From: Kingdonia uniflora
Lineage: Eukaryota > Streptophyta > Magnoliopsida > Ranunculales > Circaeasteraceae
NCBI GenBank assembly: GCA_014058105.1
Contig: JACGCM010000325.1
Coordinates: 310,001 to 374,000, forward strand
DNA: 64,000 nucleotides
Reading direction: 5' to 3'
Part shown: positions 58,986 to 64,000 of the stretch, in pieces
Layout of the letters: each line of letters starts with the position of its first letter
Position numbering within the stretch: the stretch's first letter is position 1
Notes under the pieces: model-generated
Database searches by the model: none
What the model was told of the DNA's origin: nothing
The model's input: the letters and a program-made list of their open reading frames with translations, nothing else
Position numbers and translations under genes: made by a program

Positions 58986-59497
58986 CCCAGAAAAGGATGA
59001 CATGGAGGATTGTACCTTGATCGACATCTTAATCTATGAATAATTTCCTACCATATAAATGGATGATACCTTGGAAGTCAGTCTTTCATAAATTGAGGAT
59101 AATAAGGATAGAGATGATCTAGTAGGGCCAATTAGCATACTCTTAGATGTTGTACCCATAATTAATAATACACCTATGGATAGTACCAGTTCAACTGTCT
59201 GCAACCTTACCTATTCCCTCGATAATAAAACCCCATAAGCTAGAGCTAAAACAATTACCAGACACTCTTAAGTACGCTTTTCTGTGCCTAAATAAAGCAC
59301 TTCTAGTTATCATCGCTGCTAATTTCAGCACCTCTCAAAAAGCAAAACTTATGGCAACGATATCCCGTCATAAAGCATCCCTAGGATGGTCAATTGTAGA
59401 ACTCGTGGGAATAAGTCCAGCTATGTGCATCCATAGAATTCACCTAGAAGATGAAAGAAAAATGTTAGGAAAAATGCAATGAAGACTAAATCCTCCC

Positions 59498-60463
59498 ATG
59501 ATGGAGGTGGTTAAGAAGGAAATAGTCAAATTACTCGACGTAGGAATTATATATCTGATTTCCAATAGTACATGGGTCAGCCTCGATCAGGTTGCTCCTA
59601 AGAAATATGGTATAATGCTAATAAAAAATGATAACAATGAACTTATCCCCACTCATACAACCACTAGTTTGAGAGCGTGTATTGATTATCGAAAGCTTAA
59701 CACTGTCACGAGGAAGGATCATTTCCCTTTGCCTTTTATTGATCAAATATTGGAAATATTAACAAGAAATAGCCACTACTATTTTCTGGATGGTTACTCT
59801 CGATACAACCAAATAGCTATTGCCCCAGAAGACCAAGAGAAATTGACTTTTAAATGTTCCTATGGAACATACACTTACAGAGGAACGTCATTTGGATTGT
59901 GCAATTCCCTTGCAACCTTTAAAAGGTGTATGATGAGGATTTTTTCTAACATGGTAGAAAATTTCTTAGAAGTATTCATGGATGATTTTTCTGCCTTTGG
60001 GTCGTCATTCAATGAATGTTTACATCATCTAGATCTTTTCCTAGCAAGATGCGAAAAGTCTAATCTAATTTGGAATTGGAAAAAATGTCATTTTTTGGTC
60101 ACACAAGGAATCGTCCATGGACATATTATATCAAAAGACGGAATCTTAGTCGATCCAAAAAAAATTGACGTTATATCTACCTTACCACCCACCACGTTCG
60201 TAAGGGGAATTATGTCATTTTTAGGTTACGCTAGTTTTTACCGAAGATTTATTAAAAATTTCAGTCAGATCGTACAACCTTCATAAAAGATACTCGACAA
60301 GGATACTGGATTCGTGTTTAATAATACTTGCATAACAGCATTTAAGAAACCAAAGGCAAGCCTAACTTAAGAACCAATTATTCAACCCCCTAATTGGGGT
60401 ATTCCTTTTGAATTTATGTGTGACGTGTGTCAGACTATGCAATGGGAGCGATCCTAGGCCAAA
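59498..60463 (+). pseudogene. E5 reverse transcriptase and start of RNase H
   Basis: An open frame 59498-60286 carries the RT motifs: LRACIDYRKLNTVTRKDHFP, LPFIDQILE, FLDGYSRYNQIAIAPEDQEK, TYRGTSFGLCNSLATFKRCM, the active-site box EVFMDDFS (normally VFMDDFSVYG) and MSFLGYASFYRRFIKNFS. After a stop, RNase H begins (ITAFKKPK...IIQPPNWGIPFEFMCDV) with a frameshift and is cut at 60463 by an unrelated LTR piece. Integrase is missing. Confidence 0.9.
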
Positions 60464-60649
60464 GGGTTTAATATAAAATATCTTAAAAGATCTTGGATGC
60501 AATATCTTCCTTAATCTTATTCTCCAAGAATATTTGTGTATATATTTCTTCAATCTTGAGACCAAATATATTATATCTTTGACATTTTGTGCTGTGAACT
60601 GGTAGAGACACTTTTACTTGACTTTAAGAGCCTAGTTTTAAATATCCAT
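60464..60649 (-). repeat. Reversed LTR fragment of the pol-less family
   Basis: It is the reverse complement of about 39705-39890 of the 5' LTR at 39594 (shared GGATCTTGGATGYAATA, CTTATTCTCCAAGAATATTT, CTTGACTTTAAGAG). Both ends are truncated: on the left inside RNase H of E5, on the right by the LTR of E6. Confidence 0.85.
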
Positions 60650-61774
60650 TGATAGACACGTAATATTTATGTGTACAGCTCCTAAATTTATATCTATCTA
60701 GTCATTTATTAAATAAATGTGACACTAATAGTGTTTTTGTTTGAATTTACAGAAATCGGTCACATGATAAATAAGTCATACATTTTTCTGGATTTTAACA
60801 AAGAACAAAAGTGATGCACTCCAACAATGATTCTCATTTAAAGTTGTTAACCAAAGGCCCATACATAGAAGCCCATTGAAGAGAATTAGATATAGATATT
60901 ATTCTCATGAGTTGAAAAATCTATGCATGAATTTAGGCATTGTTTAGGGGATTTTATATTAATGATGATATTTAGTAATCCTTCCTATACTCTCTAAATA
61001 GGAGGGGAATCCTGCCCATAAGGGATCATCTTGGAGAGTGTAAATATCAAGGTTCAATAAGCAATAAAGTTTTTGTTTTTTTTTTTTTTTTTTTTACTTT
61101 TATCGTAGTAATAGTAGTATGACAATGATCAAAGGGATGAGTATCCAATCTTCTTAGCCAAGGCTAGAGGAAGCTCCACCCAATATAACCTTAGTGTAGT
61201 TTGTGTAGCTTAGTTAGAGTAATTACTTTCTCTTTATCCTGAAATATTGTATATTCGTATTTCTTCGTCCTATGCTTCACCATAGCTAGGATTAGGAGGA
61301 ATAAGGAATATAAGTAACCATCTTGTTTGACCATAACAAGATAGGTTAGGAACACGGAGAAGAGAACATAATCCATGTTTATCAACTAAACTATGGTTGA
61401 ATAAGATAGTTTATGGGTAGTTCTCAATCAATAATTAATTTATCTCATGATGTATTGCATATACCCAACCAAGGATATGCGATACGGGAATTTGTGAATA
61501 CTCTAACTAGGTACACTATCTCAAGGTTACAACAGATGGAGTGGAATCACGCCTTGGTTTCCTCTCCAATTGTATCAACACCTTTTCTAGTTTATGTTTT
61601 ATTTTAATTTATTTACCTATAAAACCCAAAACTCATTCTTATTTGATAAAATTAGTAGCACGAAACATAATTTGCAGCACAAGTCTCTTGGGATACGACC
61701 CCGCTTACCCTTGTACTTAACGGTACACCGTGCGCTTGTGGGTCTTTTAAGACGTCAGTTTATAATCGATCACA
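60650..61774 (+). repeat. 5' LTR of E6
   Basis: It starts TGATAGACACG, directly after the LTR fragment, and ends ...AATCGATCACA four bases before the PBS (an end at 61772 is also possible). An AATAAAG at about 61063 and a poly-T run at about 61075 lie inside. The other LTR is beyond the window. Confidence 0.75.
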
Positions 61775-61778
61775 TTTT

Positions 61779-61796
61779 TGGCGCCGTTGCCGGGGA
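61779..61796 (+). other. E6 primer binding site, tRNA-Asp type
   Basis: TGGCGCCGTTGCCGGGGA, the canonical Athila-type site, undecayed. Confidence 0.93.
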
Positions 61797-62436
61797 CTTG
61801 CAGAGTTATATTTTATTTTTGAGTTGTTTTATTTTAAACTAATTTATCTTTTCTATTTATTTTTCTTTTCATTTTTTGGATCCAGAAACAAAGTGATTGA
61901 GTGATTGGCTTAAACTCTCTTAACGTTACTGTATATGTAAAGTTTATCCATGAATGTTTTATGATTTTTGATTATCTATACTTCTAAATTGGGAAATATG
62001 TTTGCTACTAAGGTTTTAGATAATTCAAAACCCTTTCTGAATTGCTATAGATAATATTTTTCTGTTTATTCGTTTGAGAGTTACAACCTTTTGAAACAAC
62101 AGTAAAAACAGTCTCAGTAAAGGATGCCACTGTTCATTAATAACTTATTTTGAGCATTAGGAATGCTAAATTCTAGAAAACTTCCTTCTTAAATATTTTT
62201 TATTTCTGAATTATCTTTCCAAATTGATATTATTTATTACTCTCTCTCAACCGAGCTGAAGGATATGCGTATTTGAAAATATGGACATCATAGACTATAA
62301 TAAACTTAGAAATTGAATTAATATTGTTGTCACAAGTTCACTAATCATTATTCTCATATTTTGTAGGATAGTCACAAAATTGGAAATGAGACGGACAATA
62401 TGCAAAGCTAAATGCATCATCAAATCCATCATTCTT

Positions 62437-62490
62437 GTACCCCCCAAGTGAAGGGGCATTTCCTTCTTTTGCCCCCTAAGTGAAGGGGCG
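62437..62490 (+). other. E6 leader double hairpin
   Basis: GTACCCCCCAAGTGAAGGGGCAT and TGCCCCCTAAGTGAAGGGGCG match the pair at 41709-41762 in order and spacing. The downstream pair CTGGGG/CCCCAG (62894/62925; also 42163/42194) is conserved too. Confidence 0.7.
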
Positions 62491-63224
62491 GCCATAGCTA
62501 CACCGGGAAAGACTTCCCGTAGGTTGGTACTTCTTAAAACTTGACATCTAGAAGTGGTACACATCCGTTCCGCCCCGGCACTAGGTCATATAAATTTGTG
62601 TGGAGTGTACAAATACATGTTGGTCTAATAAAAAAAATTGCTGTGGTTGGATTGACATATTGTTATGTTTAATATTCTTTTTCATTCTAACATTAGTAAA
62701 GGTAAAAACTGTTAGAGACTTGCGGGATTTTATTACCCAAAAAGCTCTCCAATAAGTGGGACCACCCATCAGGGATACGAAGAAATTTGTATCACACGAA
62801 AATTGAACGTCCTAAACCTAAAAATAACTGATAATAAAAAAGAGTATAAAGATTCCTGCAAGATTTTATCACTCAACAGATAGGTGCACCGGACTGGGGT
62901 ACAAGCACGGGTTCGTAGGATACGTCCCCAGCCTAGCGCCGCAAAATATTGGTTGTAGGTTTACGACGTCACCATTCCGAGTGCTGACGTACGATAAGGC
63001 GACTCGCTCGGAAATGAGGACTGAACATCTACTTTAAGCTGGTACTAGCATAGTAACGCAGGGGAGTATAGGAACCAAAGCCTTTTGTCATCCAACCCAT
63101 TTTGAACATAGAAGATTATAGGGGAGACCTAATTATTACTTTAAAAAAATATTGATGTGGTAGATTTTAGGTTTAATTGGCTGTTTATTGCATTGGGTGT
63201 TGCTTTTATTTTAAAATGTCATAC

Positions 63225-64000
63225 ATGCAAGAAGATTGGAATCCATAGAGCTCACAATTCGACATCCCGCAACAGCCTCAAAATCCTTTTTAATCATGGG
63301 ATCACCAAAATTCTCAATACGTAGAACATTTCCAATCCTATTCATATATGCAGGCCCATCAGTCCGTCCAGTCATCCAATCAGTTCCTACCTGATCCACC
63401 CAAACCTTCTTTAGACGATACCCTTACTCTCTTCATGCAACAATCAGTATTATTTCATTAACAAATGATGCAATTCCAGCAACTGACATTGGTGAATCAA
63501 ACTTCTACGACCCAATCTATCTCTAGATTAGAGACACAGATAACTTAGTTGTCAACTACGTGGAGTAAAATAGAGCATGAAAAACTTCTAAGCAATGAAG
63601 AAGAATAATCTGAAGTTAAATCCCCTTGTGATTTAGAAATGGATGAATTCAAGTGTAATCAAGGAATGTTTCTCTATGGGGTGAATGGATACCATATTGT
63701 GAGACAGATTTAGAAGATGAATATTTTAAGATTGACGATCCTATGTCACAAGAAGATCTTGAAGAAGCCCTCCAAATTCAACCATCGATGTCATCATCCA
63801 TCATTTCATTTGTCAACCCAATAAATTTATTGGAGGAAACTAGGACTGAGACTGAATATTTTTCTCTCTCCTTTAATGATTTTTTTGACGATGATGATGA
63901 CGAGATAAAATATAAATATATGGAATCACCATCTAATTATACGATATTATACGAGGAATTTGTAGATGATGATATTTGTACCAAAGAAATTGGAAATTGC
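63225..64000 (+). pseudogene. E6 copy of the uncharacterised ORF, 5' part
   Basis: The frame from ATG 63225 (MQEDWNP) is homologous to 42493 onward: QFQQLTLVNQTSTTQSISRL, then ETQITQLSTTWSKIEHEKL and KSPCDLEMDEF. It has its own stops and a frameshift near 63680 and runs off the window. No protease or RT appears in the visible 2.2 kb of internal sequence. Confidence 0.72.

Noticed and set aside
1..64000. CRISPR arrays, operons, bacterial-type genes
   Set aside because: No spaced short repeats or clustered intact ORFs. Intron-containing plant gene fragments and plant retroelements show that this is nuclear plant DNA.

Overview
This window is plant nuclear DNA, almost certainly from an angiosperm. 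It is AT-rich and consists of nested, decayed transposable elements carrying fragments of typical plant genes: an LRR receptor kinase, a PPR protein, a GATA-26-like factor, an STP sugar transporter, a PDR-type ABC transporter, CDC48, an Hsp70-interacting protein and chloroplast GapB. I see no intact host gene, rRNA gene or CRISPR array. Almost every coding stretch carries stops or frameshifts, many of them C-to-T or G-to-A changes as expected of methylated, silenced DNA. The species cannot be named from the sequence.

The layout is a Russian doll. The outermost layer that can be followed is an old Athila-like Ty3/gypsy element (E0, + strand). Its gag reads in three pieces: about 4404-4555, 18740-18805 and about 50136-50400. 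Its protease remnant and an unknown ORF follow at 50685-53345. Its leader is interrupted on the left by a minus-strand Helitron (Helitron-L, 5' terminus at 4249), which carries a PPR gene remnant.

Between gag pieces 1 and 2 sits a complete 14.2-kb Tat-lineage Ty3/gypsy element on the minus strand (4556-18739; 5-bp target duplication AATAG; LTRs of 579 and 580 bp; PBS; PPT). It has gag, PR, RT, RNase H and IN remnants on the minus strand. On the plus strand it has a long antisense ORF encoding a plant gypsy-associated protein with a long coiled-coil tail.

Between gag pieces 2 and 3 sits a large plus-strand insertion, interpreted as Helitron-R (18806 to about 50135). It carries a sense-oriented chain of gene fragments: GATA-26-like, then STP, then GapB. 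Each was later broken by another element. A copia element (20325-23199, target duplication AAAAA) lies in the GATA gene. A second minus-strand Helitron (Helitron-2, 24245-37880) lies in the STP intron; it carries PDR transporter, CDC48 and Hsp70-interacting-protein fragments and itself contains a Mutator-like element (about 29057-35904) with a FAR1-type transposase. A pol-less Athila-like LTR element (39594-46822, target duplication GCATG) lies in a GapB intron.

The right end (about 55500-64000) holds a second Athila-like element (E5) with gag, protease and reverse transcriptase, truncated in RNase H. A reversed LTR piece follows (60464-60649). The window ends in the 5' part of another pol-less Athila-like element (E6, from 60650), a close relative of the element at 39594-46822.

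The most interesting points are the read-through reconstruction of the nest, two Helitrons with recognisable opposite termini and sense-oriented captured genes, a fused STP-GapB exon, a triplicated 60-bp exon in the Mutator transposase gene, and a pol-less LTR family with an uncharacterised ORF and a conserved double hairpin in its leader.
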